From assembly GCA_001310555.1 (NCBI GenBank), contig BAXO01000005.1, positions 27,158-91,157 of the forward strand: a stretch of 64,000 bases of DNA. Direction: 5' to 3'. Below, piece by piece: positions 22,536 through 34,221 of this stretch. Within the stretch, counting starts at the first letter, position 1. The number at the start of each line of letters is the position of its first letter. A model generated the notes under the pieces. That model was not told the DNA's origin and made no database searches. It was given only the letters and a program-made list of their open reading frames with translations. The translations under genes were made by a program, and so were the position numbers. This DNA comes from Bacillus sp. JCM 19058 (lineage in GTDB: Bacteria; Bacillota; Bacilli; Bacillales_H; Bacillaceae_D).

Positions 22536-22605
22536 TCTGTCGGTAAGTGCTTCTTTTCCGCGTGTAAAGACAGAGATCTTAAAACAAAGCTACAAAATCG
22601 AATAA

Positions 22606-22670
22606 AACAAAAGCTTCCTCCTGCATGCGCTCTTCATGAAGAGACAATCGCGGGAGGAAGCCTGTTTTTA
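22606..22670. terminator. Bidirectional terminator between holA and rpsT
   Basis: GCTTCCTCC (22613-22621) pairs with GGAGGAAGC (22653-22661). T-rich sequence follows on the plus strand (CTGTTTTTATT) and on the minus strand (TTTTGTTTTATT). Confidence 0.75.
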
Positions 22671-22676
22671 TTGAAT

Positions 22677-22945
22677 TTATGCAGACAAACCATTGAGTTT
22701 TTTTTGCTAGACGAGATTTTTGGCGAGCAGCTGCATTTTTATGAATAAGACCTTTGCTCGCAGCCTTATCGATCTTTTTAGTAGCAGTTACGAAGGCTGA
22801 TTTTGCGTTTTCGGTATCACCGGCTTCAGCCGTTGCTTCAAAGCTCTTGATTGCTGTACGTAAAGACGATTTAAAAGCGATATTTTGAGCACGACTTTTT
22901 TTCATTCTTTTTCACGCGTTTGATTGCGGATTTAATGTTTGGCAT
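22677..22945 (-). CDS. rpsT: Ribosomal protein S20 RpsT (two frameshifts)
   Basis: S20 is a primary 16S rRNA-binding protein of the small subunit. The corrected sequence is MPNIKSAIKRVKKNEKSRAQ ... KSAFVTATKKIDKAASKGLI, HKNAAARQKSRLAKKLNGLS and A. The T7 run at 22896-22902 should be six and the T8 run at 22698-22705 should be seven. It has a perfect ribosome binding site (GAGGAGGTG) before ATG at 22945. The corrected length is 88 residues. It is transcribed opposite to holA and gpr, as in B. subtilis. Confidence 0.93.
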
Positions 22946-23379
22946 TCGTTTCACCTCCTCGAAAGCGATGTTAGTTTGTTTTTTCACCGATCCATCTATT
23001 ACCTTAATTTGCTTCTTTTTTCAAGGCATGGTGGTTATTTCTGGTGCATGTACAACAATCAGCATTCTACCAAAAACACGCGTTAAATGCAATAGAAGAA
23101 TGAAAACGTGTAACGCAGGAAACATTAAGGGCAAAAGTGGATTGCTCCCCGATTATGGACGGGCAGTAATCCCCACTAATAAGTGGTGGAGGAACAATTA
23201 TGCCTATGGTGTTAACTGCCCGAAAGTCCTCGATTTGTTTCAACTAACAGTGAAGGTGAATTCTCGCACCGAAGAAAGTTTTACTTATCCGGATGAAGAT
23301 TCAATAACAAGTGAAGGAGTCTTACTTTCAGTAATGCTTTAATCGAGTAGAGCTTATTTTATGAGGAGGTTGGCGAAAA
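22946..23379. other. Intergenic between rpsT and gpr
   Basis: The region holds the rpsT promoter side and the gpr upstream region. A plus-strand frame from 22920 to 23342 has poor composition, no ribosome binding site and overlaps rpsT, so I do not call it. I see no sigma-G promoter convincingly. Confidence 0.4.
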
Positions 23380-24498
23380 GTGTCAAAGGAATTGGAGCTA
23401 GAAAAGTATCAAGTTCGAACGGACTTGGCCGTTGAAGCGCATCAAATGGTGCTTGAGGAGAGGAACAGATTCCTGAATCAAAGAATACTGTGCAAGGGGT
23501 TCAGATCGAGGAAGCAACAGAGGAAGGTGTAAAGATCACTCGAGTGATCATCGACGAAGAGGGGGAGAAGCGGCTCGGTAAGAAAGCTGGAAAGTATTTA
23601 ACCTTTGAATCGCAAGGGATTCGAAAAAAAAGACACCGAGCTTCAAGAAACGATTGAGAAGGTTTTTGCTAAGTCGTTCAATCAGTTTTTAACAGAAATG
23701 GGAATCTCCGATACGGATACGTGCCTCGTTGTCGGACTCGGAAACTGGAATGTTACCCCAGACGCTTTAGGTCCGTTAACGATCGGGGATTTGCTCATTA
23801 CGAGACATTTGTTCGAATTGGCACCGGAGCAAGTTCAAGAAGGTTTCCGGCCCGTCAGTGCGATTTCACCTGGTGTCATGGGAATAACGGGAATAGAAAC
23901 AAGCGATGTAATTTACGGCGTCATAGAAAAAAACAAAGCCCGATTTTGTTATCGTCATAGACGCCCTAGCTTCTCGCTCGCTCGAGAGGGTGAACACGAC
24001 AATACAGGTTTCGGATACGGGTATTCATCCGGGGAGTGGCGTAGGAAATAAGCGTAAGGAACTGAGTAAGGATGCATTAGGGATCCCGGTCATCGCGGTC
24101 GGAATTCCTACCGTCGTCGATGCCGTTTCGATTACGAGTGATACGATCGACTATGTCTTAAAGCATTTCGGAAAAGAAATGAAGGAAGGGCCTACTCCGT
24201 CTAGAGCCTTGACACCAGCCGGGATGTCCTTCGGCGAACGGCGCGAACTGACAGAGGAGGATTTACCTCCTGAAGAAAAACGGCAAACCGTCCTGGGAAT
24301 GGTTGGAACGCTTCCCGAAAATGAAAAAAAAGACAGCTGATTCAGGAGGTTCTCACCCCACTCGGTCACAACCTTATGGTTACACCTAAGGAAATTGATG
24401 TATTTATTGGTGATATGGCTCATGTCATCGCGACCGGATTAAATGCAGCCCTGCATCGGCAAGTGGACCAGGGCAATGCGGGATCCTATACTCGTTAA
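23380..24498 (+). CDS. gpr: Germination protease GPR (four frameshifts)
   Basis: GPR degrades small acid-soluble spore proteins during germination and is made as a zymogen in the forespore. Landmarks are [55 protein letters not shown] and [19 protein letters not shown], with [13 protein letters not shown] near the end. Breaks: near 23468 (one base lost), A8 23624-23631, A7 23927-23933 and A8 24324-24331 ([11 protein letters not shown] expected). The start is GTG at 23380 after GAGGAGG. The corrected length is about 371 residues. Confidence 0.93.
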
Positions 24499-24506
24499 TT
24501 GAATCG

Positions 24507-24552
24507 ACAGCAGCGCAATGTGACTGAAGGTGCATTGCCTGCTGTTTTTTTT
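24507..24552 (+). terminator. Terminator after gpr
   Basis: CAGCAGCGCAATG (24508-24520) pairs with CATTGCCTGCTG (24533-24544) with one bulge, followed by eight T. Confidence 0.8.
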
Positions 24553-24665
24553 GCCTTAATCCGGACAGCGACGTCGCACGTTTAGTTCTAACAGGAGACG
24601 ATCATTCATAAAAATGAAATGTCAGTAAAACAGGGACAAGCCACCGAGCCGAAGGAGGGGTACGT

Positions 24666-25003
24666 TTGAAAAAAAATAGCTATCCTCATGATGAGCATGA
24701 CCGGAATTTTGTTTCTTGGAACCCTTCTAGTATTCAATATATGAGCGAAGAGCGCGGCCTTTCTGAGCCGAAACCCCTTCTGTTCAAGGCTGAAAATTCC
24801 GATTCTCTACCTGCAAGAGAATCCAACGACAAAGTCGAGCTGCTACAAAAGCAGGAGCAATCGGATGAGGTAGGAAAAGGAAACTTTTTTTTCAGAGCTT
24901 GGAGCGAGCCTGTCTCAAGGGCTAAATCGGCTGATCCGAACAATTCTTGAGCAAATAGTCTTTTTTTGTCGAGCACGTACTAAACGGAAGAGGCGACGAG
25001 TGA
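24666..25003 (+). CDS. yqxA: YqxA family (DUF3679-like) membrane protein (frameshifted)
   Basis: After correction the N-terminus is LKKIAILMMSMTGILFLGTL, a membrane helix. A variable polar middle (KVELLQKQEQSDEVGKG) follows, then NFFSELGASLSQGLNRLIRT and ILEQIVFFVEHVLNGRGDE. This architecture and the position directly before lepA fit YqxA of B. subtilis, a protein of unknown function in the spoIIP-lepA interval. Breaks: A8 24669-24676, one base lost near 24735, T8 24885-24892, T7 24961-24967. The identification rests mainly on position and C-terminal pattern. No spoIIP lies between gpr and this gene. Confidence 0.5.
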
Positions 25004-25217
25004 TTCGTTGAAGGAGTGCTTACAAGAGTTAAAAAAAGGTCATAAAACTATACTTACCCCTTAGTCTAGCAGTCGTTTTCTCCGTTCCTTCAAAGCAGCA
25101 GCTTCAATTCGTGGACAATGTTGTCCATTTTTTTCTTCAGTAAAGATTGAACAAGGCTGCAACGGTTGCTATAATGAAGGATAGTGGATTTTACAGGCAA
25201 GTGGTAGGAGTGATCGG

Positions 25218-27037
25218 ATGAACATGGAACAGAGATTAGAGCGGCAAACTAGAATTCGTAATTTTTCAATTATCGCTCATATTGATCACGGAAAGTCAAC
25301 GCTCGCTGATCGGATTTTGGAACAGACAGGTGCGCTGACTGCCCGCGAAATGAAGGAGCAGGCTCTTGATGCAATGGATTTGGAAAGAGAGCGAGGAATT
25401 ACGATTAAACTGAATGCTGTCCAATTGACATACAAAGCAGCTGACGGAGAGGACTATATTTTTCATTTAATCGATACGCCAGGGCATGTCGACTTTACCT
25501 ACGAGGTTTCGCGCAGTTTGGCCGCTTGTGAAGGCGCATTGCTAATTGTTGACGCGGCGCAAGGAATCGAAGCGCAAACGCTGGCAAATGTTTATTTAGC
25601 TTTGGACAATGATCTAGAAATCCTTCCAGTAATAAATAAAATTGACTTGCCGAGTGCTGAGCCTGAACGGGTGAAGCAGGAAGTTGAAGATGTCATTGGG
25701 CTTGATGCATCGCATGCTGTACACGCCTCTGCGAAAAACGGAATTGGTATCGCCGAGATTCTAGAACAGGTTGTAGAGCTCGTTCCGCCACCGAGCGGAG
25801 ATCCCGATGCGCCGCTTCAAGCGCTTATTTTCGATTCGTTATACGATTCGTACCGTGGGGTTATCGCTTATGTACGAATTGTAGAAGGAACGGTCAAAGC
25901 GGGTCAGAAAATTAAAATGATGGCAACCGGAAAAGAGTTCGAAGTAACAGAAATCGGTGTCTTCACACCAAAGGCAGAAAAGCGCGAAGAATTAACGGTC
26001 GGGGACGTAGGTTTTTAACAGCGGCAATCAAAAATGTTGGCGACACGCGCGTTGGTGATACGATAACAAGTGCAAGAAGGCCAGCTTCAGAACCGTTACC
26101 GGGCTATCGTCGTATGAACCAATGGTTTACTGCGGCCTATATCCGATCGATACTAACGATTACAATGATTTACGCGAAGCGTTGGAACGGCTCGAATTGA
26201 ACGATGCCTCGCTCCAGTATGAGGCCGAAACATCTCAGGCACTCGGGTTTGGGTTCAGGTGCGGCTTTCTTGGTCTTCTTCATATGGAAATCATTCAAGA
26301 GCGAATTGAACGGGAATTTGGCATCTCCTTAATTACGACCGCACCGAGTGTCGTTTATAAAGTGCTGCTAACCGACGGAGAAGAATTACAAATTGACAAC
26401 CCGTCGAACATGCCGGATGCGCAAAAGCTCGAGCATGTGGAAGAACCGTATGTGAAAGCAACCGTTATGGTGCCAAATGATTTCGTCGGAGCCGTTATGG
26501 AGTTGTGCCAAGGAAAGCGCGGGATTTTCATCGATATGCAATACCTTGATGAAAGCCGAGTCCAAATTATTTATGAAATTCCTTTAGCAGAAATTGTTTA
26601 TGATTTCTTTGACCAGCTTAAATCGAATACGAAGGGATATGCTTCGTTCGATTATGAACTTATCGGGTACAAGCAATCACGGCTCGTGAAAATGGATATC
26701 CTGTTAAATAGCGAAAAGGTCGACGCCTTATCCGTAATCGTACATCGGGATTCAGCCTTTGAGCGAGGGAAGGCCATTGTCGATAAGCTGAAAGAGCTCA
26801 TTCCGCGCCAGCAATTTGAGGTGCCGGTACAAGCGGCGATCGGAAACAAAATTATTGCTCGTTCGACGATAAAAGCGATGCGCAAAAATGTTTTAGCCAA
26901 ATGTTACGGCGGCGACATTTCCAGAAAGCGTAAGCTGCTTGAAAAGCAAAAAGAAGGAAAAAAAACGGATGAAAGCAGTCGGTAATGTCGAGGTGCCGCA
27001 GGAAGCATTCATGGCCGTTTTACGAATGGACGATTAG
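25218..27037 (+). CDS. lepA: Elongation factor 4 LepA (three frameshifts)
   Basis: LepA (EF4) is a ribosome-bound GTPase. G1 is [14 protein letters not shown], the switch I region is [16 protein letters not shown]3 is DTPGHVDF, and G4 lies in VINKIDLP. The C-terminal LepA domain has [20 protein letters not shown] and ends FMAVLRMDD. Breaks: a T5 run at 26012-26016 that should be six (a contraction), one C lost near 26120 ([15 protein letters not shown]), and A8 26958-26965 (seven expected). The corrected length is about 607 residues. A second, diverged copy of its last 11 codons lies 460 bp downstream. Confidence 0.95.
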
Positions 27038-27424
27038 TGAACATTGATATATCAAGGGTCGTTCTGAATTTAATAATATAAAAAAAAGCTCCCACCGTGT
27101 AGCTACCGAGCTATTAAGAGCGGTGGGGGAACTATTCAAACATAACCCTTTCGAATATCTACTGTTTCATTGTTTTTTTGTCAGTTGTGAGTACGTATCT
27201 ACGGTTCTACATTTGAATGATTTCGCTCCACTTTCTAAAGTATGTCTATAGGGAGTGGAAATTGAAATCAATGTTGATTTTCTCCTTTCATTTACGATTG
27301 CAACTAGAACGACCACAGGCACTCCGGTGATTTGAGAGGGCAGAGAGTAAGATATAAAATGAGGAGAACCTTTGGTTTTGTCTAACTGTTTTTAGTTATT
27401 AACTAAAACAAGGAGGTATTCCAA

Positions 27425-27490
27425 TCGAAAGCAATCGAAAACAGAGTTGATACTATTTTTGTTCATGTATCCAATTTGCAGAATTTAAGA
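27425..27490 (+). pseudogene. Fragment resembling the N-terminus of a VOC (glyoxalase-fold) protein
   Basis: The frame reads SKAIENRVDTIFVHVSNLQ and then NLRS before running into the second lepA-tail copy. V-x-T-I-F-V-x-V-S-x-L matches the first strand and helix of VOC-fold proteins. AGGAGG lies upstream at 27411-27416 but no start codon is visible, and the rest of the domain is absent. Confidence 0.3.
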
Positions 27491-27534
27491 AGTCTTCATG
27501 GCCATATTACGAATGGACGACTAGTCATGGCTTG

Positions 27535-27559
27535 CCGCAGGAGAATTCCTGCGGTTTTT
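27535..27559 (+). terminator. Terminator after the second lepA-tail copy
   Basis: CCGCAGGA (27535-27542) and TCCTGCGG (27547-27554) form a perfect stem with a GAAT loop and a T5 tract. It probably was the original lepA terminator. Confidence 0.8.
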
Positions 27560-27609
27560 ACGGCGCTCGAACGAAAAAGTTCACATTTTAACGAAAGGAG
27601 TGTAACGGT

Positions 27610-28785
27610 ATGGTGAAAGCAGCGTATATCCATATTCCTTTTTGTGAGCAAATTTGTCATTATTGCGATTTTAACAAAGTGTTTTTGAAAAATCAGCCAG
27701 TCGATCAATATGTTGAAACAGTATTAATGGAAATCCAACGAACGGGCGAGAGTACAGGATACGAAGCTTTACGAACGCTTTACATCGGCGGCGGTACACC
27801 GACAGCTCTCAGTGCAGCACAACTTGAGCGGCTCCTGTCCGGGATAAGTGCACATTTGCCGCTAGAGCAAATCGAGGAGTGGACGGTAGAAGTTAACCCT
27901 GACAGCAGTGAGCAAGAAAAGCTTGAGGTGATGAAGGCGTATGGCGTCAATCGACTTAGTATCGGTGCTCAAACCTTCGAACCTGAGCTCCTTAAGGCGA
28001 TTGGTCGGACTCATTCGGCAAATAGCGTTTTCGAAGCGATCGAAAGAAGCCGTGCTGTTGGCTTTTCAAACCTTTCCATCGATTTAATGTTTGGGTTACC
28101 AGGCCAAACACCTGAGCTTTTTGCCGGTACGATACAGCAAGCAATTGCACTCGGCATCGAGCATATTTCGGCCTATTCGTTAAAAGTAGAAGCCAAAACC
28201 GTCTTTTACAATTTGCAAAGAAAAGGGAAGCTAAGCCTCCCGCCTGAGGACGATGAAGTACAAATGTATGAGCAATTGCGCACGATTTCGGAAGCGAACG
28301 GGCTTCGCCAATATGAAATTAGTAACTTTGCTAGGAGAGGGTTTGAAAGTCAGCATAACCGGATTTACTGGGATAATGAAGAGTATTTCGGATTTGGCGC
28401 CGGTGCACACGGCTATGTCAATGGTACAAGGTATCAAAACCATGGGCCGATAGCCAAATATATTAATGCAGTGAGAGAAGGGCGGCCTCCTTATTTGCAA
28501 AAGCATGACGTCACCGAAATTGAACGGCTTGAAGAAGCGATGTTTATGGGTTTGCGTCTAGTTGATGGGTTAAATGAACGCCGATTCCAACAGCGCTACG
28601 GCTATTCGTTTTTTGAGCTGTACCGTCAGGAAATCAATGAGCTCATCGCTAAGAAGCTATTAGCATATGAGCAAGGCGCATTGAAATTAACGGAAAAAGG
28701 CTTGCTGCTTGGAAACGAAGTATTTGAAAAATTTATTGCCACATTGACAAAATTACCTCATCCAAGGAGCTCTACCCGTTCTTGA
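27610..28785 (+). CDS. hemW: Heme chaperone HemW (radical SAM)
   Basis: HemW is a HemN-like radical-SAM protein that binds heme and delivers it to respiratory enzymes. The cluster motif CEQICHYC lies in YIHIPFCEQICHYCDFNKVF. YIGGGTPTAL, EVNPDSSEQEKLEVMK and RLSIGAQTF are typical. The C-terminal HemN-like domain includes FGFGAGAHGYVNGTRYQNH. The 391-residue frame is intact. GAAAGGAGTG precedes ATG at 27610. Confidence 0.94.
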   Translation: MVKAAYIHIPFCEQICHYCDFNKVFLKNQPVDQYVETVLMEIQRTGESTGYEALRTLYIGGGTPTALSAAQLERLLSGISAHLPLEQIEEWTVEVNPDSSEQEKLEVMKAYGVNRLSIGAQTFEPELLKAIGRTHSANSVFEAIERSRAVGFSNLSIDLMFGLPGQTPELFAGTIQQAIALGIEHISAYSLKVEAKTVFYNLQRKGKLSLPPEDDEVQMYEQLRTISEANGLRQYEISNFARRGFESQHNRIYWDNEEYFGFGAGAHGYVNGTRYQNHGPIAKYINAVREGRPPYLQKHDVTEIERLEEAMFMGLRLVDGLNERRFQQRYGYSFFELYRQEINELIAKKLLAYEQGALKLTEKGLLLGNEVFEKFIATLTKLPHPRSSTRS

Positions 28786-28937
28786 AACGTTTTGCATAAG
28801 TAAGGAGAAAGAGCTTCATTGAATGGCATGAATTCCATTGCTAAAGGGTAGGTGTGAATCGGCAATCGGACGTGGTCAAGCCGTTTTCTCATTTCGGCTT
28901 GCTGAACGGATTTACGCCTTTGGCGCTCATAGGTCAC
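28758..28937 (-). CDS. Possible small protein antisense to the hemW end (weak)
   Basis: On the minus strand, GTG at 28937 opens 59 codons reading VTYERQRRKSVQQAEMRKRL, DHVRLPIHTYPLAMEFMPF and NEALSPYLCKTFQERVELLG. The composition looks protein-like, but there is no ribosome binding site and no family I recognise. It overlaps the last 28 bp of hemW. I list it as a weak possibility for the otherwise empty 28786-29036 interval. Confidence 0.2.
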   Translation of the reverse strand: MTYERQRRKSVQQAEMRKRLDHVRLPIHTYPLAMEFMPFNEALSPYLCKTFQERVELLG

Positions 28938-28997
28938 ATATAATTGTTAGGCTGTCATTATTTGCGAAATACTGAGGCGAACTTCTCGCTTTATATA

Positions 28998-29026
28998 TTG
29001 ACAAAACCTGGCCTTTTTGATATTTT
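28998..29026 (+). promoter_or_regulatory. Sigma-A promoter of the hrcA-dnaJ operon
   Basis: TTGACA (28998-29003) is 17 bp from TATTTT (29021-29026), immediately upstream of the CIRCE element. Confidence 0.75.
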
Positions 29027-29036
29027 ATCAATAGAT

Positions 29037-29063
29037 TTAGCACTCACACGCCTTGAGTGCTAA
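29037..29063 (+). promoter_or_regulatory. CIRCE operator (HrcA-binding site)
   Basis: TTAGCACTC - nine bases - GAGTGCTAA is the perfect CIRCE inverted repeat, between the promoter and hrcA. HrcA represses the operon until heat or protein misfolding draws GroEL away. Confidence 0.97.
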
Positions 29064-29077
29064 CAGAGGTGATGGGT

Positions 29078-30105
29078 ATGCTAACTGAAAGGCAATTGTC
29101 CATTTTACAGGCCATTGTTGATGATTATATCCAAACTGCGGAGCCTGTCGGTTCCCGTAGCATCTCAAAGCGTGAAGATATTACGTTTAGCTCTGCTACG
29201 ATAAGAAATGACATGGCTGACTTGGAAGAACTCGGTTTTTTTTGGAAAAGCCGCACAGCTCCTCTGGTCGAATACCTTCCCATAAGGGCTATCGCTATTA
29301 TGTCGATCATCTGCTGAGGCCACATCGTTTGTCGGATGAAGAAATAGCTAATATCCACACGCTATTTACAGATCATATCCATGAAATGGAGGAGGTCATT
29401 CAGCATTCGGCTCATATTTTATCGAACATGACGAGCTATATTTCAATAGTACTCGGTCCGGAAATGTTTGAAGCTAAGCTGCACAACATTCAAATTATTC
29501 CTTTAACAAAAAGTACAGCGATCTTTATTCTCGTTACGGATACCGGTTACGTTGAAAATCAAACGATCGAAGTGCCGGAAGCAATCGAGCCTGCTGATCT
29601 CGAACGAACCGTTAATATTTTAAATGAATGCTTACGAGGAGCGCCGTTATATCAGCTGCGCACCATGTTAAAAAGAGAAGTCATCAATGTGATCCGTCAG
29701 CATGTCAGGAATTATGAACAGGTGCTGGAAGTGTTGCAAACTTCCTTCAAATCCGAAAAGGCAGAAAAGGTTTTTTTACAGTGGAAAAACAAATCTTTTG
29801 AATCAGCTGAATTCAAGGATGTTGATAAGGTCCGAATGCTTTTGAATATGCTAGAAAAAGATCAGCTTATGCATCAAATAATGAAAACGTCGCACGACGG
29901 GATTCGAGTAAAAATAGGCGAAGAAAATAATTTAGCAGCGTTCGATCACTGCAGTATGATCACAGCAACCTACTCAATTGGTGGGAAGCACATGGGGACT
30001 ATTGGAATCATTGGGCCGACAAGAATGGAATATCGACGTGTTATAGGTGTAGTTGATACGGTGTCGAAGGATTTAACGAGGCTGCTAACGGGCTTTTATC
30101 GTTAA
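29078..30105 (+). CDS. hrcA: Heat-inducible transcription repressor HrcA (frameshifted)
   Basis: HrcA binds CIRCE and represses class I heat-shock genes, including its own operon. The winged helix is [37 protein letters not shown]. The central and C-terminal domains include [19 protein letters not shown] and [20 protein letters not shown]. The T8 run at 29236-29243 breaks the frame; six fits the family ([11 protein letters not shown]). I prefer ATG at 29078, preceded by AGAGGTG. The corrected length is about 342 residues. Confidence 0.93.
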
Positions 30106-30287
30106 GCCAGGGATGTTATTTGTGTTTATGGCAACAATGTATGAAACTCTGGCAGCATGTTTTACGTAAAGAATGTTTAGAAAGCTGGGAGCTCAAAGGG
30201 ATAGCTTTTGAGAAAGCATGCTTTGGGCCTCCTCTTTTTGAATGTTATTTAATACATATAGCTGATTAGATGTAGGAGGTGAACAAA

Positions 30288-30881
30288 TTGTCTGATAAAA
30301 ATACACAAACAATGGAAGAAGAGCAAGTCAGCTCTGAAGCTGGCGATGATTCTTTGCAATCAGAACAACAGGAATTGGATGAAAACGAAGCACGAGTGGA
30401 GCAGGAAGGTGATTCCGAGCAAGAGCAGGAAGGGAAATCTCAGGAAGAGTTTGAAGCAGAGATAGCTGAACTGCAACAGCGTGTTCTTCGTGTTCAAGCC
30501 GATTACGATAACTTTCGCCGTCGCTCTCGTGAGGAGAGGGAATCGGCAGCAAAATATAGATCACAGCCTTTTATTGAAGGGCTGCTCCCTGTTCTTGATA
30601 ACTTTGAAAGAGCATTGCTTGTCAAGCCTGAGCAGGACGAAACAAAATCGCTTCTGCAAGGAATGGAGATGGTTTATCGTCAAATGCTCGATGTATTGAA
30701 CAATGAAGGGGTCGAAGTGATTGAGACAGTAGGTCAAAAATTCGATCCGCAAATTCATCAAGCAGTCATGCAGGTGGAAGAAGAAGGGTTTGAATCGAAT
30801 CAAATCGTGGAAGAATTGCAAAAGGGCTATAAGCTGAAGGATCGAGTCATTCGACCTTCAATGGTAAAAGTAAATGCATAA
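30288..30881 (+). CDS. grpE: DnaK nucleotide-exchange factor GrpE
   Basis: GrpE releases ADP from DnaK. The N-terminal 60 residues are acidic and probably disordered, followed by a long helix ([31 protein letters not shown]). The beta-domain has [17 protein letters not shown] and ends [18 protein letters not shown] at 30288 is preferred because AGGAGG ends 9 bases upstream; an upstream GTG overlaps that site. The frame is intact. It belongs to the CIRCE-controlled operon. Confidence 0.95.
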   Translation: MSDKNTQTMEEEQVSSEAGDDSLQSEQQELDENEARVEQEGDSEQEQEGKSQEEFEAEIAELQQRVLRVQADYDNFRRRSREERESAAKYRSQPFIEGLLPVLDNFERALLVKPEQDETKSLLQGMEMVYRQMLDVLNNEGVEVIETVGQKFDPQIHQAVMQVEEEGFESNQIVEELQKGYKLKDRVIRPSMVKVNA

Positions 30882-30906
30882 TAACTTGATCGAAAAGGTT
30901 CGATGA

Positions 30907-32783
<1,877 letters not shown>

Positions 32784-32795
32784 ACTGTTTTCACG

Positions 32796-32836
32796 AAAAG
32801 TCAAAGTCAGATTTTGTGACTTTGACTTTTCTTGCG
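32796..32836 (+). terminator. Terminator between dnaK and dnaJ
   Basis: AAAAGTCAAAGTCA (32796-32809) and TGACTTTGACTTTT (32817-32830) form a 14-bp perfect stem with a 7-nt loop and T-rich flank. Confidence 0.85.
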
Positions 32837-32979
32837 AATAGGCGATTGAAGCACGCGAGACTATTGCGCCTTGCATAAGAATGATGGTATCATGGACGTT
32901 ATGAAATACGGACGATAAGAGAAATCGATCATGTGCAAGGTTTCTTTTGAATAGAACGATTGAAGTGGGAGTGGATGAT

Positions 32980-34100
32980 GTGAGTAAACGAGATTTTTAT
33001 GAGGTGCTCGGTGTCGATAAAAATTCTTCCGTTGACGAAGTGAAAAAAAGCGTATCGGAAGCTGGCACGCACCTATCATCGGATGTAAATAAAGCACCGG
33101 ATGCTGAGGAGAAATTCAAAGAGGTCAAAGAAGCGTACGACACTTTGAGCGATCCGCAAAAGAAAGCACATTATGACCAGTTCGGCCATACGGATCCGAA
33201 TCAAGGCTTCGGAGGTGCAGGCGGTTCCGCTGACTTTAGCGGTTTCGGCGATATATTCGACATGTTCTTTGGCGGCGGTTCCGGCAGGAGAAATCCAAAT
33301 GCGCCGAGACAGGGAGCCGATCTTCAATATACGATGACGCTTACTTTCAAGGAAGCCGTTTTTGGGAAGGAAACCGAAATTGAAATACCGCGCGAGGAAA
33401 CGTGTCAAACGTGTGATGGCTCCGGTGCCAAGCCGGGGACAAAGCCCGAAAATTGCTCGCATTGTGGTGGCTCAGGCCAGCTCAATGTTGAACAAAATAC
33501 TCCGTTTGGCCGCGTTGTTAATCGCCGCGTTTGCCATCATTGTGAGGGAACCGGAAAAATCGTTAAGCATAAATGTTCCACTTGTGGTGGTAAAGGAAAA
33601 GTGAAAAAAACGGAAGAAAATAAACATCAAAGTACCAGCAGGTATCGATCATGGCCAGCAGCTACGTGTATCAGGACAAGGAGAAGCTGGCGTCAATGGT
33701 GGACCTCCTGGAGACTTATTTGTTGTCTTTAATGTGAGGCCGCACGAATTTTTTTGAGCGCGAAGATGACGATATTTACTGTGAAATGCCTTTAACGTTC
33801 GTTCAAGTCGCCTTAGGAGACGAGATTGAAGTGCCGACGTTAACCGGAAAGGTGAAGTTGAAAATTCCAGCTGGGACACAAACAGGAACAAATTTCCGTT
33901 TACGTGGCAAAGGCGTGCCGAATGTCCATGGTCGTGGTCAAGGGGATCAGCACGTAAAAATTCGCGTAGTAACACCAAAAAATTTAACGGAAAAGGAAAA
34001 GGATATTCTGCGAGATTTCGCGCAAATGTCCGGTGGTCAGCCTGATGAACAAAATGACAGCTTCTTTTCGAAGGTAAGAAGAGCATTTAAAGGGGAATGA
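32980..34100 (+). CDS. dnaJ: Hsp40 co-chaperone DnaJ (four indels)
   Basis: Order: J-domain, G/F-rich linker ([20 protein letters not shown]), four CxxCxGxG zinc repeats ([37 protein letters not shown]), then the C-terminal substrate domains. The open frame hides two compensating errors. An extra A in 33043-33049 and a lost base near 33080 turn the expected [12 protein letters not shown] into [12 protein letters not shown], so the HPD motif appears missing. A7 33604-33610 and T7 33749-33755 are further breaks. The start is GTG at 32980. The corrected length is about 373 residues. Confidence 0.95.
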
Positions 34101-34221
34101 GTCCCATAGTGTTAGCAGGCGAGGGAAGGTTAATGCTATTTTTAAAAACCGTCTGACGCGTTTAGCCTTAGGCGGTTGAAGTAATGATTTATGACACTTA
34201 TTAAGATAGGAGGACTGGAAA

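Larger units (their letters stand above)
27038..27609. mobile_element. Short insertion between two copies of the lepA 3' end
   Basis: lepA ends with codons for [11 protein letters not shown] and a stop (about 27003-27037). At 27491-27526 a diverged copy encodes EVFMAILRMDD and a stop, directly followed by a good terminator (27535-27559). The DNA between is foreign to the conserved order. It contains a hairpin with a T8 tract on the minus strand (27128-27081) and, at 27425-27490, a frame reading VDTIFVHVSNLQNLRS that resembles the start of a VOC/glyoxalase-fold protein. I infer the scar of an insertion at the lepA 3' end. The origin is not proven and no integrase is present. Confidence 0.4.

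Noticed and set aside
22920..23342. 140-codon plus-strand frame between rpsT and gpr
   Set aside because: It overlaps the rpsT start, lacks a ribosome binding site and its composition is unlike the neighbouring proteins.
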